Assembly: GCF_900106535.1 (NCBI RefSeq)
Contig: NZ_FNOH01000005.1
Span: 434,001-498,000 of the forward strand
Length of the DNA: 64,000 bases
Direction: 5' to 3'
DNA from: Myxococcus xanthus
GTDB lineage: Bacteria; Myxococcota; Myxococcia; Myxococcales; Myxococcaceae
Positions 53,247 to 60,992 of the stretch are shown piece by piece. A model generated the notes under the pieces. That model worked only from the letters and a program-made list of their open reading frames with translations. It was not told the DNA's origin and made no database searches. The position numbers and the translations under genes are program-made. Every line of letters begins with the position of its first letter. Positions within the stretch are counted from its first letter, which is position 1.

Positions 53247-54968
53247 ATGTTAAGCGGCAGGTACATCGCCTTGGCCCGTTCTCACACCGACCGCGTGGAC
53301 TCACTCTCGACCGGACAGGACCCTGATGGCGCCAGCCACGGCGGGTCGGACACCAGCGGGCTGGATACCGCCCTGCTGGACCAGATGCCGGAAGCGGTCG
53401 TGGTCTGCTCGCTGGACGCAGTCTGTGTCCATGTGAATCCCTCCCTGGAGCGGCACCTGGGCCGGCCGCGCCAGGAGCTGCTCGGCCGGAGGCTCTGGGA
53501 GCTGCACCCGGAGTGGACGGAACGTTCCTTTCAGGAGCGCTTCCGCCAGGTGGTCCGGACGGGCGAATCCGCCGAGTTCGAACGCCACGCCGAGCCCCAG
53601 GACCGCTGGTTCGTGAAACGGCTGTTTCGCGTCCATGAGCGGGTCGTCCTGTTCTCGCGGGACATCAGCGCGGAGAAGAAGCAGGAGGCGACGCTTCGGG
53701 CCCTCTACGACGAGATGCGCCGGGCGCAGCGGCACGCGGCCTTCCTGGCGCAGGCCAGCGAGGTGCTGGCGTCGTCCCTGGAGCACGACCTCATCCTGCA
53801 GCGCATGGCCCACCTCGCCGTTCCCATCCTGGGAGACGCGTGCTCGGTGGACCTCCCCATGCCGGATGGGCAGGTGCGCCGCGCCGCCGCCGCCTTCTCC
53901 AGACAGGAGATGGTGGCGCCCGCGCAGGACTTCCAGACGCGCTATCCCATTCGCCTGGAGGACGCGGCGGGTATCGGCAAGGTGCTGCGTACTGGCGTCA
54001 CCGAGTTCACCCCGGACTTTCCCGCCATGCTCGCCGCCGCCCAGGGGGGCAGCTCGGCGTACCGGCGGGACGTGGAGGCGCTGGGCATCAGCGCGTACAT
54101 CATCGTCCCGCTCATCAGCCGGGGCCGGGTGCTGGGGGCGCTCACGCTGCTCAATTCGGAGTCCCGGCGCAGATACACGGAGGCGGACGTGCGGCTGGCG
54201 GAAGACCTGGCCCGGCGCGCCGCCACCTCGCTGGACAACGGTCGGCTCTACACGGAGGCGCAGGAGGCCGTGCGCGCCCGGGACTCGTTCCTGTCCGTGG
54301 CATCTCACGAGCTCAACACGCCGCTGACCTCGCTCATGCTCAACATCCAGGCGTTGCGGCGCGACATGGAGCCGCGCGCCAGCAATGGCCCCGCGTCACC
54401 GGAGGCGCTCTCCACGAAGGTGGTGGCGGTGCAGCGGCAGGTCTCCCGCCTGTCGAGCCTGGTGCGCGAGCTGCTGGACGTGTCCCGCATCACCGCGGGG
54501 CGGCTGCGGCTGGAGCGCGAGGACCTGGACCTGGCCGCGCTCACCCGCGAGGTGGTGCCCCGCTTCACCGAGGACCTGGCACGCGCGGGCTGCGCGCTGC
54601 ACTTGGAGGCGGGGGGCGCCGCCACCGGCCATTGGGACCGGCTGCGGCTGGAGCAGGTGCTGCAGAACCTGCTCTCCAACGCCATCAAGTACGGCCGGGG
54701 CCGCCCCATTGAAGTGCGGGTGGGGGCGGATGCGTCGCGCGCCTGTCTGTCGGTGAAGGACCAGGGCGTGGGCATTCCGCCGGAGGGGCGCGCGCGTCTC
54801 TTCCAGCGCTTCGAGCGGCTGGCCAGCGAGCGGCACTACGGCGGACTGGGGCTGGGCCTGTGGATCGTGAAGCAGATTGTGGACGCCATGGAGGGTCGCA
54901 TCCTCGTGGAGAGCGTGCCCGGCCAGGGCTCCACCTTCATCGTGGAGCTGCCGCGCCACCCTGCGTGA
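53247..54968 (+). CDS. Cytoplasmic PAS-GAF sensor histidine kinase
   Basis: From the ATG at 53247 this gives 573 residues without membrane segments. A PAS domain is at about 40-135 (DQMPEAVVVCSLDAVCVHVN), a GAF domain at about 165-325 (VPILGDACSVDLPMPDGQ, then SAYIIVPLISRGRVLGALTL), and the HisKA domain has His354 in SHELNTPLTSL. The HATPase part has NLLSNAIKYG (N box), DQGVGIPP and GLGLGLWIV. The sensed ligand is unknown, with PAS and GAF both able to bind small molecules. No response regulator is adjacent. Its 3' end overlaps the HelD-like gene by 32 bp on the other strand. Confidence 0.92.
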   Translation: MLSGRYIALARSHTDRVDSLSTGQDPDGASHGGSDTSGLDTALLDQMPEAVVVCSLDAVCVHVNPSLERHLGRPRQELLGRRLWELHPEWTERSFQERFRQVVRTGESAEFERHAEPQDRWFVKRLFRVHERVVLFSRDISAEKKQEATLRALYDEMRRAQRHAAFLAQASEVLASSLEHDLILQRMAHLAVPILGDACSVDLPMPDGQVRRAAAAFSRQEMVAPAQDFQTRYPIRLEDAAGIGKVLRTGVTEFTPDFPAMLAAAQGGSSAYRRDVEALGISAYIIVPLISRGRVLGALTLLNSESRRRYTEADVRLAEDLARRAATSLDNGRLYTEAQEAVRARDSFLSVASHELNTPLTSLMLNIQALRRDMEPRASNGPASPEALSTKVVAVQRQVSRLSSLVRELLDVSRITAGRLRLEREDLDLAALTREVVPRFTEDLARAGCALHLEAGGAATGHWDRLRLEQVLQNLLSNAIKYGRGRPIEVRVGADASRACLSVKDQGVGIPPEGRARLFQRFERLASERHYGGLGLGLWIVKQIVDAMEGRILVESVPGQGSTFIVELPRHPA

Positions 54969-57057
54969 CCAGGTGCGAGCGGACGCCGGAGGACACCACC
55001 CAGAGCTGATGGGAGGTGCGCGTCACCGCCACGTGCAGGCGGCGGCGTGACTCGTCGTCCACCGGGTAGGCCCGCGCCGTCGCGTCCGGGAGGATGACGT
55101 AGTCGAACTCCAGGCCCTTCACGCTGCCCACGTCGGTGACGTCCACGCCGGGCTCGAAGGTGAACTCGCCGTCGCTCACCAGCCGCGCCCAGCGCTGGTC
55201 GGCGACGACGCGGTAGATGGCCTGCGCGGACTCTGGGCTGCTGGCGATGACGCCCACGGAGGCGTGGGGCTCGCGGGCGACGAGGTCCCGGAGCGCCTCG
55301 CCGATGAAGAGCTGGGCCTGGGCCTCGTCGGGGAAGTGGTGGAAGCCCACCGGAGCGCCCGCGCGGCCGGTGGCGGCGGCCTCCGGGGCCTGCGCGCCCA
55401 GCACCTGCCGCGCCAGCTCCACCACGGGCCGGGGGCACCGGTAGGAGACCTGAAGCCGGCAGGTGGCGGCGTCACGGATGTTGAGCTCGTTGAGGACGGC
55501 GGGCCAGCCCGCGAAGCCCGCGTCCGTCTGCTGCATCTCGTCGCCCGCCAGCGTGCAGCTCTTGCCCTTGCCCAGCAGTTGGCGGACGGCGAAGAGCTCG
55601 AAGAGGGAGAAGTCCTCGGCCTCGTCGAGCACCACGTGCGCCAGCCGCTCCAGGCCCAGCGAGGTGTGCTGGGCCTTGAGGAACATCAGGACGGGCAGGT
55701 CGTCCAGGTCCACGGTGCCGGCCATGGCGTCCGGCGTGTCGTCCTCGATGGAGCGCCCATCCACGGTGATGAGCCGCTCCGCGTCGGTGATGTCCTTGAG
55801 CACCTTGGACAGCGGCGTGGCGAGCTGGAGGCGCGTGTGCTCCAGCGTCTCGTCGATGGCGGTGCGAGGAATCTCGCCCTTGGCGGCGGTGACCACGCTC
55901 TCCAAGAAGCGCCGGTCCATGTATGCGTCCGCCATCCGCGTGCGCAACCGCTCCAGCGTGGTGCCCGCGTCTGTCTTTGGCACGCCCACCCGGGCGGCCA
56001 ACGCGCGCCGCAGGGTGGGGTGGCGCTTGAGGCGGGACACCAGCGGCGGCGTGTCATTCCACAGCTTGATGCCGGGCACGTTGAAGGCGGAGCGCGCGGT
56101 GGCGAGCAGCCAGGCATCCCGCGTCTGCACGGCCACGTTGCCCAGGCCCAGCGGCGCCAGCAGCCGGCGGGACAGCCGCGCCAGCCCTTCTTCCGGGACG
56201 ATGAGCTTCATGCGGGCCTGGGGGAACGTCCTCGGGTCGTCGAAGGCCAGCTTCGCCAGCCGGTGCAGCGCCACGGTCGTCTTCCCACTGCCCGCGCTGC
56301 CCAGCACCAGCAGCGGCCGGTCCGGGCCGGTGCTGAGGGCCTCGTACTGCTCGGCGTCCAGCATGGCGGTGACGCCAAAGGCATCCTCGATGCGCCGCGC
56401 GCCCTTGCCGGTGCCCAGGAACTCCGGCCGCGCCGCCGTCCCCGCGCCGCCCGACTGGAGCGTGGCGAAGTCGCGGCTCACGCTGCGCCATGTACCGTCC
56501 GCCAGGCGCTCCAGCACCAGCGCGCCGGAGATGATGCGCGTCAACACGCCGCGCTCGATGATGACCAGCCGGCGCGTCTCCACGCTGCCCTCGGCGAGCC
56601 GCTCACCGAAGTACTCCTCGTAGTCGTCGCCTTCCTCGTAGCAATAGAAGACACGGGCCACGGGGGCGAAGCGCCAGTCGATGACGCGCACACCGGCGCC
56701 CACGTCCGCGAACGTGGTGCGGCCCAGCAGGTAGTCGCGCGGGCCGCCTTCGCCATTGAGGCGCAGGTGCGCGAAGTAGGGGGCCTGTGGGTCGGGAAGC
56801 TTCACTCCCTCCTGACGTTCCAGGAGGGAGCGCATCTGGTTCATCTGCGCGAAGATGTGCGGCAGGTCGGCCACGGCCGCGGTGGAGGCGTCGTCCCGCA
56901 GCACCTGCAACTGGGCGACAAGTCCCTGGGCGTCCTGTCCGCGTGCGGACTTGCGCCGCGCGGCTTCCAGCGTGGACTGAACACGGGCCAGCAAGGCCTC
57001 TTCCTCGGCGATGATGGCGCGGGCATGGTCCGGCAGCGACGCCTCGACGTGGCTCAT
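54937..57057 (-). CDS. HelD-like UvrD/SF1-family helicase
   Basis: From the ATG at 57057 this gives 706 residues. An N-terminal coiled arm (ARAIIAEEEALLARVQSTLE, residues 11-100) precedes a UvrD-like ATPase. Walker A lies at 253-260 (GSAGSGKT, Lys259), motif II at 478-482 (DEAED), and later motifs read CTLAGDEMQQTDAG, VSYRCPRPVVELAR, VKGLEFDYVILPDA and VAVTRTSHQLWVVS. The coiled arm and lack of extra subdomains resemble HelD, which frees stalled RNA polymerase, more than DNA-repair UvrD. This is inferred. It ends inside the 3' end of the convergent histidine kinase gene. Confidence 0.9.
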   Translation of the reverse strand: MSHVEASLPDHARAIIAEEEALLARVQSTLEAARRKSARGQDAQGLVAQLQVLRDDASTAAVADLPHIFAQMNQMRSLLERQEGVKLPDPQAPYFAHLRLNGEGGPRDYLLGRTTFADVGAGVRVIDWRFAPVARVFYCYEEGDDYEEYFGERLAEGSVETRRLVIIERGVLTRIISGALVLERLADGTWRSVSRDFATLQSGGAGTAARPEFLGTGKGARRIEDAFGVTAMLDAEQYEALSTGPDRPLLVLGSAGSGKTTVALHRLAKLAFDDPRTFPQARMKLIVPEEGLARLSRRLLAPLGLGNVAVQTRDAWLLATARSAFNVPGIKLWNDTPPLVSRLKRHPTLRRALAARVGVPKTDAGTTLERLRTRMADAYMDRRFLESVVTAAKGEIPRTAIDETLEHTRLQLATPLSKVLKDITDAERLITVDGRSIEDDTPDAMAGTVDLDDLPVLMFLKAQHTSLGLERLAHVVLDEAEDFSLFELFAVRQLLGKGKSCTLAGDEMQQTDAGFAGWPAVLNELNIRDAATCRLQVSYRCPRPVVELARQVLGAQAPEAAATGRAGAPVGFHHFPDEAQAQLFIGEALRDLVAREPHASVGVIASSPESAQAIYRVVADQRWARLVSDGEFTFEPGVDVTDVGSVKGLEFDYVILPDATARAYPVDDESRRRLHVAVTRTSHQLWVVSSGVRSHLVTQGGAAAPR

Positions 57058-57102
57058 GCGCGGCAAGGTGAACCTCGGCGCCGTATGCGTCAACCTGTTG
57101 TT

Positions 57103-57142
57103 TTTCCTGAAGGAAATGCTGTCTTTTTGGTACTCTGTACCA
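57103..57142. promoter_or_regulatory. Two dyads in the HelD / spermidine-synthase-like divergent region
   Basis: TTTCCT-GA-AGGAAA (57103-57116) and TGGTAC-TCT-GTACCA (57128-57142) are both perfect 6-bp dyads in an AT-richer stretch, just before the 57156 gene and 46 bp upstream of the HelD-like start. They are candidate operators for either or both genes. Confidence 0.45.
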
Positions 57143-57155
57143 GGAAGGGATGGAC

Positions 57156-58064
57156 ATGCGCGGTGTGACCCAGCGGCTGCTGCTGATGGGGCTGGTGGTC
57201 CTGGCATGTACGGCCTCCGCGTCCCGCAAGGTCTTGTACGAGAAGGAATCGCCCTACACCCTCATCTCGGTGACGGAGGACGAAGAGGGGCGCCGGTACC
57301 TGGGCTTCGATGCCTCGGGGGCGCTGCAGAGCGTGGTCCGGCCGGGCAAGCCGCTGGACCTGGTGCTGCCCTACACGCAGGTCTCCATGGTGGGGCTGGC
57401 CTATGTGCCCGCGCCCAAGCGCATCCTCATCGTGGGGCTGGGGGGCGGGGCCATGCCCATGTTCCTGCGCAAGGTAGTGCCGCGGGCGCACATCGACGTG
57501 GTGGACATCGATCCGGATGTGGTGACGGTGGCAAGGCGCTACTTCGGCTTCCGGGAGGATACGCACCTGCGCGCGCACGTCGGAGACGGCCGGCGCTTCA
57601 TCGAAGCCGAGCGGCCCGCGTATGACCTCATCTTCCTGGATGCCTATGGCCCGGACAGCATCCCCGAGCACCTGGCCACGCAGGAGTTCCTGGCGGTGGT
57701 GCGCGCGAAGCTGAGCCCCCAGGGCGCGGTGGTGGGCAACGTGTGGGCCTTTCCGCCCAACCGTCACTACGACGCCATGGTGCACACGTGGCAGGTGGCC
57801 TTCACGCAGCTGTATGAGTTCATCGTGCCGCAGAGCTCGAATCGCATCCTGGTGGGCGTGGGGTACGAGGAGAAGGTGGCCGCCAAGACGCTGGAGGCGC
57901 GCGCGGAGAAGCTGGAGCGCACCCGGGGCGTGCCATTCGACTTGAGCGGGCTGGTGGACCGGGGCTACACGGATGCGACGGAGCGGCAGCTGCGAGGCAA
58001 GGTGCTGAAGGACGCGGACCTGCCGAAGCCCGAGTCTGTAACGACGCCGGCGCAGGTCCGCTGA
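57156..58064 (+). CDS. Exported spermidine-synthase-like protein
   Basis: From the ATG at 57156 (AGGAAGG upstream) this gives 302 residues with an N-terminal signal (LLLMGLVVLACTASA), possibly a lipoprotein. The core is the spermidine-synthase methyltransferase-like fold: RILIVGLGGGAMPMFLRK, DVVDIDPDVVTVARR and DLIFLDAYGPDSIPEHLATQ. The acidic residue after IFLDAY and the GGGAMP cofactor loop are present, but the residues that bind putrescine in true enzymes are not clearly conserved. An exported aminopropyltransferase is unusual; the fold may have another role. An ATG two codons upstream (57150) is an alternative. Confidence 0.82.
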   Translation: MRGVTQRLLLMGLVVLACTASASRKVLYEKESPYTLISVTEDEEGRRYLGFDASGALQSVVRPGKPLDLVLPYTQVSMVGLAYVPAPKRILIVGLGGGAMPMFLRKVVPRAHIDVVDIDPDVVTVARRYFGFREDTHLRAHVGDGRRFIEAERPAYDLIFLDAYGPDSIPEHLATQEFLAVVRAKLSPQGAVVGNVWAFPPNRHYDAMVHTWQVAFTQLYEFIVPQSSNRILVGVGYEEKVAAKTLEARAEKLERTRGVPFDLSGLVDRGYTDATERQLRGKVLKDADLPKPESVTTPAQVR

Positions 58065-58110
58065 GCGTTTGTAGGGGGCTCGGGCCTGCCTCACATGGAC
58101 GCGTCTGCCT

Positions 58111-59046
58111 TCAGCGGTCCGTCCATGGGGGTGACCACGCCTTGGGATGCCGATAGCGGTCCTTCCGGGCGTCGAGGTAGGCGCGGAGCTTCGCGAGCGC
58201 GGGGTGCGCGTTGTCGCAACGCCAGACCAGGGAATGTGGGTACACGAGCATCGGGTTGCGGATGGGAATGCGGCGGAGGTTGTACTCGGCCGGCCACACC
58301 AGCCGGATGTGTTCACCTACGAGTGTGGCCAGGCTCGAGGAGCCGGCAATCACCTCCAGGAGCGCATCGATGCCGAAGTCGGGACCGAGGGTGTCGATGG
58401 TGAGCCCGAATCTCGCGGCGAGCTCGTCGTAATAGGCGGCCCACTCTGTTCCTGGGACGATGAAGGGCATCCAGACCTTGTGCTTCGCGAGCTCGGCCGG
58501 CGTCAGCGAAGTCGCTGCCGCGAGTCTGTGCGTATCGCTCGTGAGGAACTCCACGGCGTCGTCGAGAACTCGGGTCGCCACGAGGCCGTCGGTCAGTTGC
58601 TGCGCGGGCCGGGTGATGGCGCGAAACGTCGCGTCGATCGTCCCAGTCCGCACAGCGGCCAACGCGGTCTTCGCGTCGAAGAGATGTGTGACGACGTCGA
58701 TTTCAATCTCGGGATGTGCGCTGTGGAAATCACGAAGGATGCGTGCGCTCCCGAGGTTCGGCTTGACCACGTCGACACGGAGCCGACGGCGGCCGGGGCG
58801 CACGGAATCGGCTGCCCGCTCCGCCGCTTCGAGGAGCCTTCGAGCGTGAGGCAGGAACACCTGTCCGTCGATGGTGAGCTGAACGCCGCGCGGCGCCCGG
58901 ACGAACAACCGCGCCCCGAGGCTGGCCTCGAGCGCGGCGATGCGCTTGGAGACGGCTTGCTGAGTCAGTGACAGCCTTGATGCCGCCTCTTGGAACTGTC
59001 CCGTGTCGGCGACTGCAATGAAGGTCCTCACCCCATCGAAATCCAC
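58111..59046 (-). CDS. LysR-family regulator, divergent from an acetyltransferase
   Basis: From the GTG at 59046 this gives 311 residues with the LysR helix-turn-helix (VRTFIAVADTGQFQEAASRL, then TQQAVSKRIAALEASLGARL) and a typical effector domain (PRGVQLTIDGQVFLPHARRL, then WMPFIVPGTEWAAYYDELAA). Codon use looks less GC-biased than in the flanking genes. The divergent acetyltransferase gene is the likely target: the intergenic region has a LysR-type T-N11-A dyad. LysR genes usually lie divergent to the gene they control. Confidence 0.92.
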   Translation of the reverse strand: MDFDGVRTFIAVADTGQFQEAASRLSLTQQAVSKRIAALEASLGARLFVRAPRGVQLTIDGQVFLPHARRLLEAAERAADSVRPGRRRLRVDVVKPNLGSARILRDFHSAHPEIEIDVVTHLFDAKTALAAVRTGTIDATFRAITRPAQQLTDGLVATRVLDDAVEFLTSDTHRLAAATSLTPAELAKHKVWMPFIVPGTEWAAYYDELAARFGLTIDTLGPDFGIDALLEVIAGSSSLATLVGEHIRLVWPAEYNLRRIPIRNPMLVYPHSLVWRCDNAHPALAKLRAYLDARKDRYRHPKAWSPPWTDR

Positions 59047-59119
59047 GCTGCGCCGCCTCCGTTGCTCCAGTGTCGTCAGGGGAGGGTACCGCACGGGATT
59101 GGGCTGTGCCAGGGAGCGG

Positions 59120-59136
59120 CACAACCCGCGGTTGTG
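59120..59136. promoter_or_regulatory. Perfect 17-bp dyad, first operator candidate
   Basis: CACAACC-CGC-GGTTGTG is a perfect 7-bp dyad in the divergent LysR/acetyltransferase region, centred 27 bp from the second dyad at 59148-59162. It may be a second LysR contact site. Confidence 0.5.
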
Positions 59137-59144
59137 TCTCGGGC

Positions 59145-59165
59145 GATATCAAGTTGTTTGATGTC
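59145..59165. promoter_or_regulatory. LysR-type T-N11-A operator
   Basis: ATCAA-GTTGT-TTGAT (59148-59162) is a perfect dyad that includes the LysR box T-N11-A (T59149 to A59161), and the flanks add two more symmetric pairs (GA and TC at 59145-59146 and 59164-59165). It lies 99 bp upstream of the LysR start and 83 bp upstream of the acetyltransferase start. It is the best-supported regulator-site call in the window. Confidence 0.65.
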
Positions 59166-59244
59166 TCGGCGATGCACTGGCTAAGGTCCTATTCAACGGC
59201 ACGCACGTCTTCAATGGCTGCCGTCATTTCAGGAGAGCCGTTCC

Positions 59245-59805
59245 ATGCATGGCGAGAAGCCGTTCCTTCCCCGGGAGGTGCTGATTGGCACCCCCGAATC
59301 AGAGGTCATGTTCAGCAACATCCGGCGAGCGATGCGCCTGACCGTGGAATTGAACAAGCGCACCTTCGATGATGCCGAGGAAATCAGGACGCTCTTCAGT
59401 GAGCTGACCGGCCGGAATGTCGACAGCACGTTTTCGCTCATCCCGCCGTTCTATACCGACCATGGCGTCAACATCCGCGTCGGGCGGAATGTGTTCATCA
59501 ACCAGTGCTGCACGCTGATGGATATCGGTGGAATCGACATCGCTGACGACGTCATGATTGGCCCGAAGGTGAACATCATCACGTCGAGTCATCCCCTGGA
59601 GCCCGCCAGGCGGCGGGCTTCAGCGGTCGCGAAGCCCATCGTGCTCGAACGGAATGTCTGGATTGCGGCGGCCGTCACGATTTTGCCGGGCGTGACGGTG
59701 GGCGAAAACTCGGTGGTGGGCGCCGGAGCGGTGGTGACCGAGGATGTAGCGCCGAACAGCTTCGTGGCGGGCGTTCCCGCCAAGCTGGTGCGACACCTGA
59801 CTTGA
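59245..59805 (+). CDS. Sugar O-acetyltransferase (maltose/galactoside type)
   Basis: The 186-residue enzyme has the maltose acetyltransferase N-terminal part (LIGTPESEVMFSNIRRAM) and a left-handed beta-helix of hexapeptide repeats (VNIRVGRNVFINQCCTLMDI, then IDIADDVMIGPKVNI). The catalytic His is in ITSSHPLEP, and the C-terminal VVGAGAVVTEDVAPNSFVAG completes the family. It would acetylate a sugar or related acceptor with acetyl-CoA. AGGAG precedes the ATG. The gene is divergent from LysR and likely controlled by it. Codon use is less GC-rich than its neighbours, consistent with horizontal transfer of the pair. Confidence 0.92.
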   Translation: MHGEKPFLPREVLIGTPESEVMFSNIRRAMRLTVELNKRTFDDAEEIRTLFSELTGRNVDSTFSLIPPFYTDHGVNIRVGRNVFINQCCTLMDIGGIDIADDVMIGPKVNIITSSHPLEPARRRASAVAKPIVLERNVWIAAAVTILPGVTVGENSVVGAGAVVTEDVAPNSFVAGVPAKLVRHLT

Positions 59806-59808
59806 GGA

Positions 59809-59841
59809 GCCAGAGGGGGTACGTCTCGGTGCCCCCCTGGC
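59809..59841. terminator. Terminator between acetyltransferase and LysM genes
   Basis: GCCAG-A-GGGGG pairs with CCCCC-CTGGC across a 12-nt loop, giving 10 bp with one bulged A. It lies between the convergent stops at 59805 and 59853 and suits both strands. Confidence 0.55.
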
Positions 59842-59852
59842 CTCGCTCAATG

Positions 59853-60245
59853 TCAGGCGTTGGCGATGGACTTGGGCGGCAGCTTCAGCACCTGCCCGAC
59901 CTTGATTTTGTCCGGGTCCTTGAGCTGGTCCTTGTTGGCCTCGAAAATCTTCGGGTACAGCTTCATGTCTCCGTAGATGTCCTTGGCCAGCTTGCTCAGC
60001 GTGTCGCCCGACTTGACGGTGTACAGGCCGTACGGCGTCTCGTGCGTGACGGTGAGCATGACCATGACCTCGTTCTGCCAGTTCGAATGTCTGGCCTTGA
60101 TCTGGTCCCACATCCGGTCTCGGTCCCAGGCGTAGTCCACCGTCCCCTTGATGATGAGCTTGCCGTTCTCCTCGCGCGACTCGACCTTGGCGCCCACGTT
60201 CTTCGCCACGTCGAGCACGTCCTGGTAATCATTCTGCAAGGCCAT
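59853..60245 (-). CDS. BON-LysM protein (YgaU/Kbp type)
   Basis: From the ATG at 60245 (GGGAG upstream) this gives 130 residues. Residues 1-70 form a BON-like domain ([20 protein letters not shown], then [20 protein letters not shown]), and residues 75-125 are a LysM domain ([18 protein letters not shown], then [20 protein letters not shown]). This is the two-domain plan of YgaU/Kbp, a potassium-binding protein in E. coli. There is no signal peptide, so cytoplasmic location, as for Kbp, is likely. Potassium binding is inferred from the family only. Confidence 0.9.
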   Translation of the reverse strand: MALQNDYQDVLDVAKNVGAKVESREENGKLIIKGTVDYAWDRDRMWDQIKARHSNWQNEVMVMLTVTHETPYGLYTVKSGDTLSKLAKDIYGDMKLYPKIFEANKDQLKDPDKIKVGQVLKLPPKSIANA

Positions 60246-60468
60246 GGTTGCTCCCTTTCGCCTGCGCACGCCGGAACGGGCGTGGTGCTGGGCGGGGCGC
60301 AATGTAGCCGCCTGTCCCGACGTGTCCGTCGCGCCTCGGTGTCTCTGGGCGCGCCGATGACGAGCGGTCAACAGAGCCCGTCCCGCGCCTGTCTCGGATT
60401 GACGGCGGGCGGAGGGAGAGGCGCTCCTCCCACCCCGCGCGTCAGCGCCATACGTTCGGCGCGCGCGG

Positions 60469-60720
60469 TCACGGACAGTATTGCAGCGCGCACTCGTGCC
60501 GCTGGTCGATGCAGACCTGCGTCTCCTCGGGGTCCCCAAGGGCCTGGCGAATGCAGGCGGTGTAGGTGGTATGGCAGTCTTCACAGGTGGTCAGTGCCTG
60601 GACTTCGGATCCGTGCGCCTCGTCCGTGCCGGCAGGGTCGTCCAGTCCCGGGTTCATGCCGCCACAGCCCGTCCCCATGAAGACCGTGGCCAGCGCCACG
60701 CCCATCCACGTTGCTCGCAT
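60469..60720 (-). CDS. Small Cys-rich lipoprotein
   Basis: The 83-residue protein has a lipoprotein signal (TVFMGTGC, Cys19) and a short mature part with six Cys: [17 protein letters not shown] and QYC. The CxxCH at the start looks like a heme motif but is followed by closely spaced Cys pairs, so disulfides are more likely. GGGGGAGG precedes the ATG. No family is recognised; small Cys-rich lipoproteins of this kind are common in myxobacterial genomes. Confidence 0.78.
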   Translation of the reverse strand: MRATWMGVALATVFMGTGCGGMNPGLDDPAGTDEAHGSEVQALTTCEDCHTTYTACIRQALGDPEETQVCIDQRHECALQYCP

Positions 60721-60992
60721 GATGCCTCCCCCGTCGCGAAGACGGTCCTGTCGCGTTGTGGATTGCCAGAATTGCGGAGGTGCCTGGATGTGGCAATCGC
60801 GCCTGGAAGTCCCGGCCCTTGGCCTGTCTTCCCGCGGATGGTATGAGCATTGCGTCCGTCTGGCCTTGCGTCCAGGGCCAGCGCGGTTCGTACACGGCCT
60901 TCGCCTCGTCGCTGTCGAGATTCACTTCCGCTCGGGGGAGGCGGTGGGGCGTGCCCCAGCGCGCCGCTCCCGGGTTCGTCCTTGGAGCTTGG

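Noticed and set aside
60469..60720. Heme-binding call based on CxxCH in the small lipoprotein
   Set aside because: The CxxCH overlaps a dense Cys pattern that looks disulfide-bonded; too short for a cytochrome.
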